From Rehmannia glutinosa (taxonomy: Eukaryota; Streptophyta; Magnoliopsida; Lamiales; Orobanchaceae), in NCBI GenBank assembly GCA_016081115.2, contig CM071929.1, positions 4,030,001-4,094,000 of the forward strand: a stretch of DNA of 64,000 nt. The letters are read 5' to 3'. Shown in pieces: positions 11,879 through 25,516 of this stretch. The position numbers and the translations under genes were made by a program. A model generated the notes under the pieces. It saw nothing but the letters and a program-made list of their open reading frames with translations. It ran no database searches and was not told the DNA's origin. Each line of letters opens with the position of its first letter. The first letter of the stretch is position 1.

Positions 11879-13726
11879 TTTTTGACGGTCAAGGATTAAG
11901 ATCTTTCATTAAACCTCAAACAGAAATATTGTCTTTTAGTACAAGATCCTTGATCCAACTTGGAAACTTCCCAGGGTCCCAAACAAAAGGGGATTTTGCT
12001 AAAGAAGCAAAAAAACCAATATTGTGCGCAGCACCATTCGCACTTCTTCGCACATAACTTAACTCTTGTGTCCGTTGTTTTGCTGAGCCATTTTCGTATA
12101 CCAGACGCCCACGATTCAGTGTATCCCTTGAGCACCTCAATCTCAGTTACTGCTTGAACTGAGAGTAAGGAATCAGTACAAATAATATTAGGAACAAGAT
12201 TAATACTACGACATACCTCAATACCCGTAATGATCGCCAAGAGTTCGGCCTCTAGCACAGAACCAGGTCGGTTAATTGTTTGCCCAAATACCACAATGGC
12301 CTCCCCACAATTATTACGTACAATTCCACCTACTCCATACCGACTTTCTGATTCATTAACACACGCATCAACATCCATTCGAAGTTTACCCGCCTGGGGG
12401 GGTTCCCAGCTTACCTGCGCCGTGTTTGAAGGGTTCAGGGCGTTGATGGTTTGGGCTCCTCGAATTCGCTGGAAGTTGACCAAGAAGCCAATACTTTGGA
12501 TTTCAGATTTAAAATCTCTAGGATTGCCACTCCCATGAATTACCCTCTGCCGTTCTTTCCAAACAAGCCATGTGTGGGTTGCAAATAATTCAAAATCATT
12601 TTTCCCTAATTTCTGCTTCATCCAACAGCAGATTTCAATCGTGCTCCCATTCCTCGCCATTTTGAGCTGTGAATAGCATGTTTGATTCTTCCACAGGGGC
12701 TTAATTACTGGGCAGTAGAAGAGGGAGTGGGCAGTGGAATCACAACCAAAATTACACAATTTGCAGGCCCCATCTACTGGCACATGATGTCTCATTAAGT
12801 TCCAATTAGTAGGAATAAAATCTCTGGAAATATTCCACCAAAAAATACGTATTTTTGGTGGGATGTTAAGAGACCACATAAACTTCCACCAATTTTTCAA
12901 CGCCCTTTCGGATTGGTGTACCGGGGGATCATAAAAACCAATCGCCGATTTATATCCTTCCTTAACAGAGTAACACCCCTTTGCCTCAAACTTCCAATAG
13001 CGACTATCATTAACCTGGCTTCGTGGAAGGGGGATATCACAAATTGCTGCAACCACAAAATCTGGAAAAATTGATGAAATACGATCCTTATCCCATTCCC
13101 CATGTGATATTAAGTCGCTAACCTTTGTCACCATGCACTCATTTGCAAGAATTTGAGGGATGTGGCCCCGGAGCGAGGGTATCCATCTATCTCGGAATAA
13201 ATCAATAGATGTACCATCACCAACTTTCCAAACTAATCCACTGTCTAATAAATCCCTACTCCAGAGAAGGGACCTCCAAATAAATGATGGGTTTCTCCCC
13301 AGCGGCGCAGTCATTATATCCGTGTGCTTGAAGTACCTCGCCTTTAGAACTCGGGCTACCAGGGACTGTGGTTGTTGAATGAGACGCCACAGCTGTTTCG
13401 CCAATAAAGCCTTATTAAAGAGAGAAATTTTTCGAAACCCCATTCCTCCATGGCATTTTGGTTTACAAAGAAAATCCCAAGTACACCAATGTAATTTCTT
13501 CCTCTCATCATCAATACCCCACCAAACGTTGGCGCAAGCTTTCTCAATCTCATTGCACACAAACACGGGGATTTTGAAGCACCCCATTGCATATGTTGGT
13601 ATTGATTGAAGAACAGCCTTAATCAAAACTTCCTTACCGCCCTGGGAGAAGTACTTCGACCCCCAACTTTGAATTCTTTGGTGCACACGCTCTTTTAGAT
13701 ATTTAAACTGGATCTTTTTGTTCTTG
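11879..13726 (-). mobile_element. 5'-truncated LINE (plant L1) with 18-bp target duplications
   Basis: A minus-strand insertion bounded by perfect 18-bp direct repeats TTCCACTCCCCAAATTTT at 11861-11878 and 13727-13744. The poly-A tail reads as a T-run at 11875-11884 on the + strand. Only the 3' part of ORF2 plus a short 3' UTR is present, so reverse transcription stopped early. Complete duplications and a nearly open frame suggest a fairly young insertion. Confidence 0.93.
11916..13726 (-). pseudogene. LINE ORF2 3' part: RT C-terminal region, zf-RVT, RNase H
   Basis: The frame runs from the truncation point through the post-RT region (RIQSWGSKYFSQGGKEVLIK, WWGIDDERKKLHW, CHGGMGFR) and a zf-RVT finger (CKLCNFGCDSTAHSLFYCP). 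It then enters RNase H with acidic residues at MDVDACV, EAELLAI and CTDS. A frame change near 12070 moves the last about 50 residues (RRSANGAAHNIGFFASLAKS to the stop) into another frame. The RT palm and endonuclease are missing, so it is inactive. About 600 codons remain of the usual 1200-1400. Confidence 0.92.
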
Positions 13727-13789
13727 TTCCACTCCCCAAATTTTGAATACAAACATATGCATACATAATTACATATTATGTGTGTGCAT

Positions 13790-14150
13790 CGAACTACCCA
13801 TTAGAGGTGAAAATGGTGAAAATGAGGTGGGTAAACCCAAGCTATGTGTTGGACGTTTGAGCCTACTTTACTAAGTTTGGGCCCAATTTCCAAACCTAGT
13901 CTATTATATGTGACAGACTTTTGCATAAAAGGCCAGGTCTATCTATTTAAAGTTCATTAAACATATTAAAAATAATATTTAAAAAATAATTGATTTTAAA
14001 TTATATATTATAAATTACATAGTATTTATTTGATTACAATGTTGTATAATATTTATAAATAAGACATATAATATTTATATATATAGTTTCAAAAAGATAC
14101 ATATATATATATATATTATATAATATAGATATCAACTCTATATACTTTTA
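13790..14150. other. AT-rich spacer, no gene seen
   Basis: Contains a GGGCC-bearing stretch (13850-13930) of the kind found in many plant repeats, and TA microsatellite sequence at 14098-14118. No coding frame of interest. Confidence 0.5.
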
Positions 14151-15040
14151 AGACAAAACAAAGTTGACACATCTCATTCTCTCGATTCCACATTACGCTT
14201 TCCACATTTATCCACGTAGCATCTCTATGTATAAATTTAAAAGGTAACAAATTTAAAAGGTAACAAATAATCCACATATCAAGGATTCTATCTATATTGT
14301 CTTTTGAATTTGTTATCTTTTAAATTTAAAATATAACAAATTTAAAAGACAACGAATAATCTAAAATCAAGGATTATATCTACACTATCTTCTAAATTTG
14401 TTATCTTTTAAACTATATGTATCAAATAAACCGGAAAAACAAGCAAGAAACAAAAAAAAAAAACAATTGACATTGATATTTTCTTAATAACCGTGAATAT
14501 AAAGAAAAATAATCTCAACTCTAATTTGTACATAGCTCACAAATAGTTTGGAAAAGTCAATGCTGATCCATTCAACTAATTGCATATTTGTATTGACAAA
14601 GGTTCTATTTGTTCAAACCTCAAAATCTATATTTTTTATATAAGATATTTACTCATTTGAATTAATAATACATTTTTGGATTTAAAAGATAACAAATTTA
14701 AACGATAAATCAACCCAGTATACTAAAAAACCAATATACTAAAATAGAACACAAATAAGACATATCTTCACCTCACTATTCTAGGGCATGTGTCAACTCC
14801 CCACTTTATTCAATGTGGCAGCTTCACATTTATTCATGTGTCAACCATATATATATTTTTCATATTTTTCATACACAATCTAAAAGATAATAAATAATCC
14901 AAAAAATCAAGGATTTCTATCCATACAATCTATTATTTTTAAATTATAAATGTCATATATGCAATTTATTATAATAATATGAAAGGCAACAAATAATAAA
15001 AAAGTCAAAGATTTTATCTATACAATTTTTTTTTCTTACA
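14150..15040. repeat. Cluster of degenerate repeats (AAAAGGTAACAAATAATCC...)
   Basis: A unit of about 60-100 bp recurs at about 14240-14305, 14335-14400, 14880-14935 and 14982-15033: AAAAG-YAACAAATAATC, then ATCAAGGATT, TATCTATA and AATTTGTTATCTTTTAAA in inverted sense. A second shared motif links 14160-14222 and 14756-14846 (GACACATCTC.../ GTGTCAACTCC..., CCACATTTATCCACGT / TCACATTTATTCATGT). The inverted arms suggest MITE relics. Confidence 0.55.
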
Positions 15041-15860
15041 AATCAAATATTATACATCCATGATAAATTTGGAGTAAAAATTTCAAATGAAATTAAAATT
15101 AGTTCATTCATAAATCCATAGTAATGTTTGAAATAATAAAATAAAAATAATGCTTGTGAATTTGAAATTCATGGTAAATGAAAATTATCCAAGTAGATTC
15201 TTTAATGTGGACCAAATTCTTTACTCCACGCACATTTAAGTTAAATGTTGTATATTACAAATTGTTATCTTTTTATGAAACTGGAAATATTGAAATTATA
15301 CAAAATGAATTACTGCAATGATTATAGTAATATAAAGGACCAAAAAAAAAATTGAAGCCAGCCAATGACATAAATTTATATAATTGGATAGAGAAAAGGT
15401 TTGTTTATATGAATTTTTTGTATAATCATTGTTTATATGATTTTGAGTTAATTAAGATTTAAAGCAAAACATGTTTATTGCAGTGAAGTATGGTTTTTAC
15501 TTAGTTTAAATATGGCAATAACTTTGAATCCAATCTATATTACACGTTTATCTTATTCAGAATGAAATTTTAATAATATAAATGTTTCTTTTTTGGAACT
15601 AATCCCAATCCAAATTATTTATTCCTTTATTTTTTATATGTAGTTTCTTCAGTTTTTTCCTTTCTGCATATATGTTTTTATAAAGATAAAGAATAACACA
15701 ACTTTAGCCGATAATTATGCATCTATCATACTATCATAATGTATCGTCATATTTTCATAAAATGATAAAAAAATATTTCAAGTTTGGACTAATTTACAAA
15801 TATTTGGCACAGTACGTTCTCACTTTTTTAAGTCTTCTCACTATTATTAAAAATTGGCAA
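15040..15860. other. AT-rich spacer, no gene seen
   Basis: Very AT-rich with no open frame or repeat structure I can support. Confidence 0.5.
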
Positions 15861-15862
15861 AA

Positions 15863-16237
15863 ACTTGCGTGAGACGGTCTCACGGTTTAGATCCGTGAGA
15901 CGGAACCCTTACACAAAGTTTTAAAGATTTTTTTCGATTTTATTTTTCTTAGGGTTTATATTTGTCGTTTTAGGGTTTATTTTGTTTCTTAGGTTTATTT
16001 TTAATTAATTTGGGTTTTTAGGATTTATAGTTTTTTTTAGGGTTTATTTTTTATTTTTGGGTTTATTTTTGTTTTTCGGGTTTATTATTCATGGTTCAAG
16101 CTTTAAGGGTTTATTTTTGTTTTTTTCATGGTTCATTATTATTTTTAAATTTATTTTCATGGTTCATGTTTCCAAGACGGATTTTTTTCTGAAGGTCGTC
16201 TCACCTTTTAGATACGTGAGACCGTCTTACAAGAGAC
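15863..16237. mobile_element. TIR element (GTGAGACGGTCTCACG) with internal AGGGTTTAT array
   Basis: Left end TTGCGTGAGACGGTCTCACG and right end, read in reverse, CTTGTAAGACGGTCTCACG form inverted repeats of about 40 bp, each itself containing an inverted GTGAGAC/GTCTCAC core. The centre (15945-16150) is a T-rich array of about nine degenerate GGGTTTATTTT units resembling telomere or telobox sequence. No coding capacity. Confidence 0.75.
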
Positions 16238-16239
16238 TT

Positions 16240-16720
16240 TTAAAAAATTTATCTCCAACAATTTTATCAATAGTTCAATACAAATATTAACAAAAGTGTC
16301 TTTAGACAAATCCGTGGTTTTGTAAAGAGTTTTAACATAGACAATGGTTAAATGGGCTAATCCAAACAAAGCCCGATATAGGGGTGGGCCATAGCCTATA
16401 TTCCTTATTGGGTAGCCTGTCTTGTTCCCACCCCACTCTGCATTGTGGGTTCGAAAGTGCAGTTTGGGGCGGGCCCTTCATGATTGGGCCATCATCCAAC
16501 CCACGTTTGGGTTTGAGGAGAGTAAGGGGAATAAAGGGTCCAGAATATGGCAAAAAAATTCTGTGTTTTGCATCCTGAAGTAAATTCTCTATTCTAGTTT
16601 TCTTCTTAATTATTTTTTTCCCGTATGGTTTTTTGGATTTAATTACATAATTAAAATGAATTGTTCCTACCATATGATTGCAAGGTGGGAGACAATGACA
16701 GAGCATGTTAAATTGTAATT
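16240..16720. other. Spacer with no supported gene
   Basis: A GGGCC-rich patch (16350-16510) yields an open minus-strand frame, but the composition is that of a dispersed repeat and no domain is recognisable. Confidence 0.45.
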
Positions 16721-16990
16721 AAATATTAAATGACTCATCTCTCTAACAACTTAAACATCATCTAAAAGCTTAAATTTTTAGATGTGATGATCATTCAATA
16801 TGGTATGTCAAACAAAAGATGATGTGTTCAAACCTCATCGCTACCCATAAAATTGTTCCACGTGTTAGGCTTCACAAACAATCGCCCTCACGTGAGGGGG
16901 CATGTTTGGATAAAATGTGTATTTAATTTGATAGTCCAACCCATCTTAAGATTATAAAACTCCTACAAAAGTTTACTAATATGAATTTAG
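16720..16990. repeat. Remnant of a dispersed plant repeat with tRNA-like motifs
   Basis: Contains AATATGGTATGTCAAAC followed by GTGTTCAAACCTCATC (B-box-like), then CCACGTGTTAGGCTTCAC and CTCACGTGAGGGGG. This arrangement is familiar from a very common plant retroelement-derived repeat. Boundaries are uncertain. Confidence 0.45.
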
Positions 16991-17547
16991 TTTTATCAAA
17001 CTCTGAAAGAATATGTTGTCCAAATTTTCCGCACAGCGATGTACAAATGTGACAATTTTGCCCGACCAGTGAGTACTCGCTTTGTCCCTACCCTCAAAGC
17101 AAATTTATTATTTTTTAATATATTTAATATATATTTTGCACATATAATATACATTATAATATCTACTAATATTATATTTAATATTTATAAATTTATAATA
17201 ACAACTTTTGTAAAGAACTACATATATACATTTTAAATTTTTTATATTTAAATTTATTTAATTCGGATCGTGAGGATGAGTCGATCGTCCAGTTCTAGGG
17301 ACGGGTCTGGCTTTATAGAATACCCCTCCCGCCCTCTTTTTTTATTTTTACTTAATTTTATTAAGGAAAAAACATTAAGCTATCGCATGGCCCATGGCCC
17401 ATTGGTGATGTACCACATCCACATTGGCTATCTACCTTTGCTCACGTTTATTCAAGTCACCATCCTTCTTAAATAGACTCCAAAAGTAGACATAGCTATA
17501 AGCTTCATTTTAAATTTTTATTATCTAAAATAGACTCCAACAACTAA

Positions 17548-17835
17548 GGGGGATATATTTTTATTTTGAAAACTTTCATTTCTTTAGAGAATAGTGGTGA
17601 AAAAATTGGAAGAAAAAGATGAATTTTGTGAGTGTAATTAAATGTGAGATGAAAAAGTAATGATGAAAATTGATTTGATTTAAAAAAGTAAAATAATGAT
17701 TGGATATAATTGGTAGTTAGAAATTTGTAAGTAAGTGTATAGTGAAAATTGTGGTAAAATGTATAATAATAATTAATTTTTGTGGAAAAATAATCTTCAA
17801 CAAAACAAAAATAGAATCCACATCCCACATCCCCC
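17548..17835. mobile_element. Tourist-like MITE (TAA duplication, GGGGGATRT ends)
   Basis: 288 bp with ends GGGGGATAT and, reversed, GGGGGATGTG, flanked by TAA at 17545-17547 and 17836-17838, as expected for PIF/Harbinger-derived Tourist MITEs. Its interior is homologous in reverse orientation to 60110-60400 inside a DUF1218 gene intron; a 23-bp stretch is identical. Confidence 0.75.
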
Positions 17836-18183
17836 TAAATATCCTCTTATCTAGAAGGACGTGGATCAGTGGATAACATCTTTTGTTACCCTGGGCCCTA
17901 AATTCTATACACATAGATGTGGTTTCCCCGATATTAATCATATTCACGTGATTAACATTTCTTTGGGAATACAATAAACATCATTAACCTTAATTAAATG
18001 ATTAACTTTGACACCTTTTAGTTAAACCATTTACAACTTGACAATTCATAGTATATAACTTTTTGCCATCTTCTTGGAGCTAATTTTGATTTCTTTCAAA
18101 TAAAAGTAAGAAAAATCTTTAGCATTTTGGCTGTTGAGAGGGCCAAAAACAGAAGCTGAAAGAGCAGAAATGAGGGATACTAA

Positions 18184-18522
<339 letters not shown>

Positions 18523-18791
18523 TAAGTCCTCTATTTTTATCAGTTTCTCATTTTTATTTCCCTTTTTTTTTTTGTGTACAATGTGGAATTTGAATTTGGA
18601 TATGTTTGAAATTGTCAGGTAGCATAGCAGATGGGACAAATGGTAATATAGCTGATGATCATTACCATCGTTACATGGTATTAACCCTGTTTTTTTGGCT
18701 TAAAATCTCGAAATTGAAGATTGTTTTCAGAGGGTAAAAAAGATTGCTGAGTTTGTTCTTTTCTTTTATGTTGATTTTGACAAATGAATGA

Positions 18792-18932
<141 letters not shown>

Positions 18933-19347
18933 TGATAATTGTCTTTCTGATTTTGAATATAGGAGGGAGATTTGGGGTGTTAACCAAAATGGTATCACCT
19001 TCTATAACAAAATTATAGATAATCTCCTACTTAGAGGTACTACCCAAAGTGGTGATCTTTATTCTTAAAACTTCATTGCTTTAGCCCCTTCCGTTTGTAA
19101 TTAAGATTACAAGTAGTTTGTTTCAGCTGATAGGAGGTGAAATTCAATACAGGTATTGAGCCTTTTGTGACAATTTTCCATAACGAATATCCTCAAGAAC
19201 TTGAAGACAGATTCAGGGGCTGGCTTAGTCCTCTAATGCAGTAAGTATATCCATTTTCTGTTGTCTTAATGCTAAATTATCTCATGAAGTAACATTTAGT
19301 GGCCAAAGATCTCGTTTAACATGGATTATATGCATATATTTGTGTTA

Positions 19348-19632
19348 GGGATAATTACAAAAGACCTCATGGGGTTTGGGCTAATTACAAAATAACGAAG
19401 ACATGTTTTGAAAATTACCAAAAAAAAAAACCTCAGGTTTGATTGTGTCTTAAATTTAATGGGGTAACTATAATATTTCTATTTGAAATGTTTTTTGCTT
19501 ATGAAGAGGGAAAATGTTAGAACGGAATCAAGCCTTAAGGTTTTTTTTTTTGTAATTTTCAAAAGCATCTTTTTTTTTTTTGTGTGTGTAATTAGCCTGA
19601 AACGCAGGGGTTTTTTTTTTTGTAATTATCCC
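19348..19632. repeat. MITE M1 in intron 6 of beta-glucosidase copy A
   Basis: Ends GGGATAATTAC and GTAATTATCCC, with inner GGGCTAATTACAAAA and its complement. Flanks TTTGTGTTA and ATTGTGTTA match at 8 of 9 bases, pointing to a target duplication of about 9 bp. Confidence 0.85.
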
Positions 19633-20255
19633 ATTGTGTTATTCTTGAACGGTTTTCTACTAGGAATTTTTTAGTTCAGCTACTTATTATATGGTGTATT
19701 AATGTGCAGTCATGTATCTGGTATAACAGGGAAGAGTATGTTCATTTTGCTGAAACATGTTTCAAAAATTTTGCTGATCGAGTTAAGTATTGGAATACGA
19801 TCAACGAACCCAACTTATTTTCAGAAATGGCATATGAAAGGGCAGATTATCCACCCGCTCGTTGTTCACCTCCGTTTGGTAACTGTGGTAATGGAAATTC
19901 AGATGTCGAGCCTTTGATTGTAGTGCATAACATGTTGTTGGCACACGCCAAAGCTGCTAAATTATATCGTGAGCGGTTTAAGGCAAGTACAATAATCAAT
20001 AACCTTGTAACTTTTAAGATGATTTAGACAATGTGTTTTAAGGGATTTAATTAAAATCTTTTGACTTCCTTTCTTGATGCAGTTCAAAGTAAATGGTGTA
20101 CTGAGCATTACTGTGTGCGCGTTTATGTACGTACCAATGACAGATGGCAAGGATGACAAGGAAGCTGCTAATAGGGCCTTAGCTTTTAATGTTGCTTGGT
20201 AAGTGTTACAATCAACTAGCCCCTACCCAAAAAAAAAGATACAAAATAAAAATAA

Positions 20256-20538
20256 TGGATAATTAAAAAAACCCTAAGGTTTGGGCTAATTACACAAAAA
20301 TCTAGAGATGTTTCAAAATTACAAAATGCCCCCTCAGATTTCATCGTGTCTTTAAATTCAAGAGGGTAAATCGTAATGTTTATATTAATCAAGGGGGTTT
20401 TGAAATGATTTTTGTTTATGACGTGGGAAAATGTAAGATGGAATCAAACTTTAAGGGGTTATTTGCAATTTTCAAAAATCTCTGGATTTTTTTGTAATTA
20501 GACCAAACCTCAGGGTTTTTTTTTTTTATTATTATCCC
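20256..20538. repeat. MITE M1 in intron 8 of beta-glucosidase copy A
   Basis: Starts GGATAATTA, contains GGTTTGGGCTAATTACA, and ends with ACCAAACCTCAGGG followed by a T-run and ATTATCCC. Same family as the copy at 19348. Confidence 0.8.
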
Positions 20539-20657
20539 TAAAAATAAATTAGCAAAAAATGAAGAAAGAAAAGGAAAAATAAAAAATAAAAAACTTAAAA
20601 AAAATGAAAGAGAGAAACAAAATGATATATGATGAGTGGATCTGCTTTTTCTTCTGA

Positions 20658-20876
<219 letters not shown>

Positions 20877-20965
20877 TGACTCTAGCTGCACCCAAGGAAG
20901 TGATCGTCAATACGTGGTTTTGCATACACTACTGGACAGCGCAATGGTGTTTCAATCGGGAACCT

Positions 20966-21051
20966 GTATGAAATTGATCGTAACACTTCATCTCTTATAT
21001 GTTCTAGTATTCATTTTGGCACGTTGGAGATTTTATTCATTCCTATTACAG
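20966..21051 (+). other. Intron 9 of copy A, lacking the MITE present in copy C
   Basis: An 86-bp intron; the matching intron of copy C is 364 bp because of a MITE at about 34531-34797. Confidence 0.6.
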
Positions 21052-21626
21052 ACAGGAATGTCTCGATTTTTTGTGGTTCCGCAAGGCATGGAAGATATTG
21101 TCGGCTACATAAAGGAGAGATACCACAACAAACCGATGATTGTCACTGAAAATGGTAAATAGGATCGTTCTGTTGTCTTTCTCTAACGCAATTATGTTCA
21201 CTGTTTGTGTGCATATCAAATGATATTCCTCTATGCTCTCTCTTTTCTCTTTGTGGTGTAGAAGATGACGTGAGTTCGATTTCAGGTTACTCCTATCCGG
21301 CCAATGAAGATGACGACAACCAGATTAATGATGTGAAGAGAATTCATTATCATCAGTCGTATCTCGCATATCTTGCTCAAGCTATAAGGTATACTTTTAA
21401 ATATAATTTGCTCAAATTCAAATTGGAGTAACCACAGGGTCCCAAAATCAACCCTAAGCTAAATTTCCAGTTTCAGGAAACCAGAATTTTGACAATATTG
21501 TATCCAATCCTATTTTAATTGAAGTATGTGAACCTTTTGTAATTTTGAAAGGTAGTTGGATTTTTTGTAATCAGGCTGAACCTCGAGGATACTGAAAATT
21601 TGATAATAAGTTCACTCAAATCTTAA

Positions 21627-21803
<177 letters not shown>

Positions 21804-22259
21804 TAAGCAATTCCAGTCTTGTTGATGCAGATTTGTCTACTGCAATTTCATCTAAATACAAAGATGTACCAGGTATTCAATCTGAATAATGAAAATTACA
21901 GTAGGATTGTATCAGGGTTTATCAAGCCTATTATTTTTCAAGAATTAGTTGCTTGTCATAAATTTGAGTTTTGTTCAGCTATTCAAATATATTTATGAGA
22001 TTATGATACAAACTGCCATCTTTTACTACTTATAAGCTGAAGAAACTTTCCGTGTTTCCAAAAACTCCTTAAATTTTTGTTTAATAATTAATGACGATCT
22101 AATCTAGCAGGAGAAATGTAATCGGCAATGACATGTCAGGAAAATGGTACTTGATGTATATGGTTAGTTAAAAAAATTATGACAGTGGCAGTTGATGTAA
22201 TTATTAGGTAGAGACTTGTGATTTCTTAAAAAAAAATTGTTGAATGCAAAACAAACCTT

Positions 22260-22820
22260 TTTTTATTAAATGATACTCACCAAACTTCCAACGATACAAC
22301 GGAGCCACGGCCTCAAGACCACATTAGCTACAAGCCTACAAGATGAGCCAAGTGGGGAAATGTCTATACCAATTCAAATGCACATCACAATTCATTGCTC
22401 CCAAGATAAAACAAACTACCACAATGGGAAAAAGTACATATGATTTGTCCGATTGGTTCCCATATTTGTCAGGGTGAACTGCGAGCTTGGATGGTTTTAT
22501 GGACGGTCTTGCTTTCAGGTCAGTCTGTTCTCATGACGATTGGCTTTTCCCATATCCTACATTGGCACGTCAGGTCGGTCATGGTTCTGGCAGCCATTGT
22601 TTTGGCTCTCGTTGTTTTTAGTGGGTCCCTTGTCTGGTGTGATACCCAACTAGCTTTCCACGCACTACATATATTATCAATAACATGGGATAATACAAAT
22701 ATGATTTGAGTGTTTGACATAATTAAATTGAAAAATTCATTTGAAAACTATGACTACTATTTAATTTAATTTAAGAAGTATATGAAAATTAAAATATTAT
22801 TAATCAATTACTATACATAA
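22260..22820. other. Spacer between beta-glucosidase copies A and B
   Basis: 21890-22250 is the duplicated 3' flank shared with copies B and C (AAGCCTATTATTTTTCAAGAA, AAATTTGAGTTTTGTTCAGC). 22260-22710 is richer in G and C and unique in the window, with no recognisable protein. Confidence 0.5.
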
Positions 22821-23060
22821 ATACTTTACACGAGTATCACGTGATCAAACGCAATAACAAGATCTCAAATCCAAATAATCATTATATGGCTGTGTGACTC
22901 TGTCATGTGCTGGACCCTAAAAATGATGAAAATATCTGAGATATGGATGCGTATGCGTCTCTAATTATATATATATATATTAGTAGGTGGAAGTGTATAC
23001 GATTGGCCTTTCTTGAAATAAATTAAACACACGGTTGAACCAATATAATCGATTGAACTG
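22820..23060 (+). promoter_or_regulatory. Promoter region of beta-glucosidase copy B
   Basis: Contains a G-box-like TATCACGTG (22836-22844), GATCTCAAATCCAAAT, GGATGCGTATGCGT, a TATATATATATA run at 22969-22980 that may be the TATA region, and GGTGGAAGTGTATACGAT. The same blocks in the same order recur at 29105-29300. Roles of the motifs are inferred. Confidence 0.5.
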
Positions 23061-23085
23061 GGAAAATGAAGAAAACAGAGCAGAA

Positions 23086-24004
<919 letters not shown>

Positions 24005-24690
24005 ACACAAAGATGTATCAAGGATTCAATCTGAATGATGAAAAGTACAGTACGTATGTATGTATGTATGTATCAGTGGTTTATGAAGCCTATTATTTTT
24101 CAAGAATTGTTTGTCATAAATTTGAGTTTTGTTCAGCTTACCTTCAATTATGTGTTCAATGAGCCATCTTTTACTTCTTATAGGCTGAATAAACTCTCTG
24201 TTTCCAAAAATTCCAAAGCAGACACATTTTTGCATGCTGCTACTTATCATAAGAATGATGAACTCCTTATTTTTTCTATATTTTGTTTAATAACTTATTG
24301 ACTATCTAATAGCAGGAGAAAATAATTGGGCCAGTAACATGTCAAGAGAAATGCTGGGTGGTTATTTTATGGGTAAAGGTTATTTTCAGTTGAATGTGAC
24401 AGTTGAAATATGTTTTTTATTTGTGGAAATTAGAAACTAGAAACTACCAAGGAAAACAAGGGGTCAAAAGGCTGGAGTGAATAAATTTCAGAAATATGCA
24501 TTTCAGTAAAGAAACTTTTTAGAATTAATAAGTTGTACCAAAAATATTATGTGACGAGTTGTGAAAAAAGAAAAGTTGAGGGGTGTAATTGTAAAATATT
24601 TGATGATGTCGTCAAATTCTGTTAGGCCAACTAACATTTAGGGTAAAATGTAAGACGAAAATGTCACGAAATCAAACCTTAAAAGAGTTT
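24005..24690. other. 3' flank of copy B and spacer
   Basis: 24020-24420 is homologous to the 3' flanks of copies A (21890-22250) and C (36984-37450), so the duplicated unit included the downstream DNA. A GTAT microsatellite is at 24051-24072. Confidence 0.6.
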
Positions 24691-25516
24691 TTGGAGTTTT
24701 TAACAGAATATTGTATTTTAGGAGTTTTATTACAAAAATATGGTGGGTTTGGGGGTTTAATTTTTTAAAGTTGGTCGTTGTTTGTATCAACGACTAGCTT
24801 CTTCGTTGATGCCAACAACGGCCAAACACTAAATTTTTTAAAAAAAAAATCTTCCAAATCGTTTTTACTGGATAACGATCGGGAATAATTCTTTTTCAAA
24901 AAAAAAAAAAACAATTCGATCGTTGATAAAAACATTTGAGAATCGCATAAATTTCAAAAATGGTCAGCGGGTGGTCAAATCCCGGTACCGACACGGCATT
25001 AGCTTTTTTCGAAAGGCGATCGTTACGTGCGAAGAACGATTGCGCAGTAATTTTTTTTTTTTTAAAAAAGAAAATTGGCTTCAATTTTTGGTTATAAAAC
25101 CAGCATGCAGAATACAATTTGACATACCTCTCTTGCTCTTTCTCTCGGCTCTCTCCCTCTCTTGTTCTTTCAAATATTTTTTTTTTGTCTCAAACACCTC
25201 CCGGCAGGGGCGTCCTAGCAGCGGCATCCCGACAGTATCGTTCCGGCAGCGGTGTCCCGACATTATTTTTTAAAGGTAAATTGTTCGTATAATTTTTCAT
25301 AAAAACCAAATTTGTATTTTTCTTAATAACATGAAATTTTAAATTTTTGCATGAAATTATTAAATGTTACTTGTATGCAATTTTATATTTGTTCATGTAA
25401 TTTTTGTTATAATTTTGTTCATATAATTTTTGTTAAATTTTGCATGTTTGTTATATTGTAAGTGATTTAGTATTATTTTGCTAATTTAGGGCTATATTTG
25501 TGTTTGTGAAGAAGAT

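Noticed and set aside
15945..16150. Interstitial telomere block
   Set aside because: Units are GGGTTTATTTT variants, not TTTAGGG repeats, and lie within a TIR element.
16332..16706. 124-codon minus-strand frame
   Set aside because: GGGCC-rich repeat sequence with no domain; composition alone explains the open frame.
22440..22709. 89-codon frame between beta-glucosidase copies A and B
   Set aside because: No homology recognised and no splice or promoter context.
24923..25273. 116-codon frame near the MULE left end
   Set aside because: Low-complexity T- and K-rich translation within subterminal repeats.
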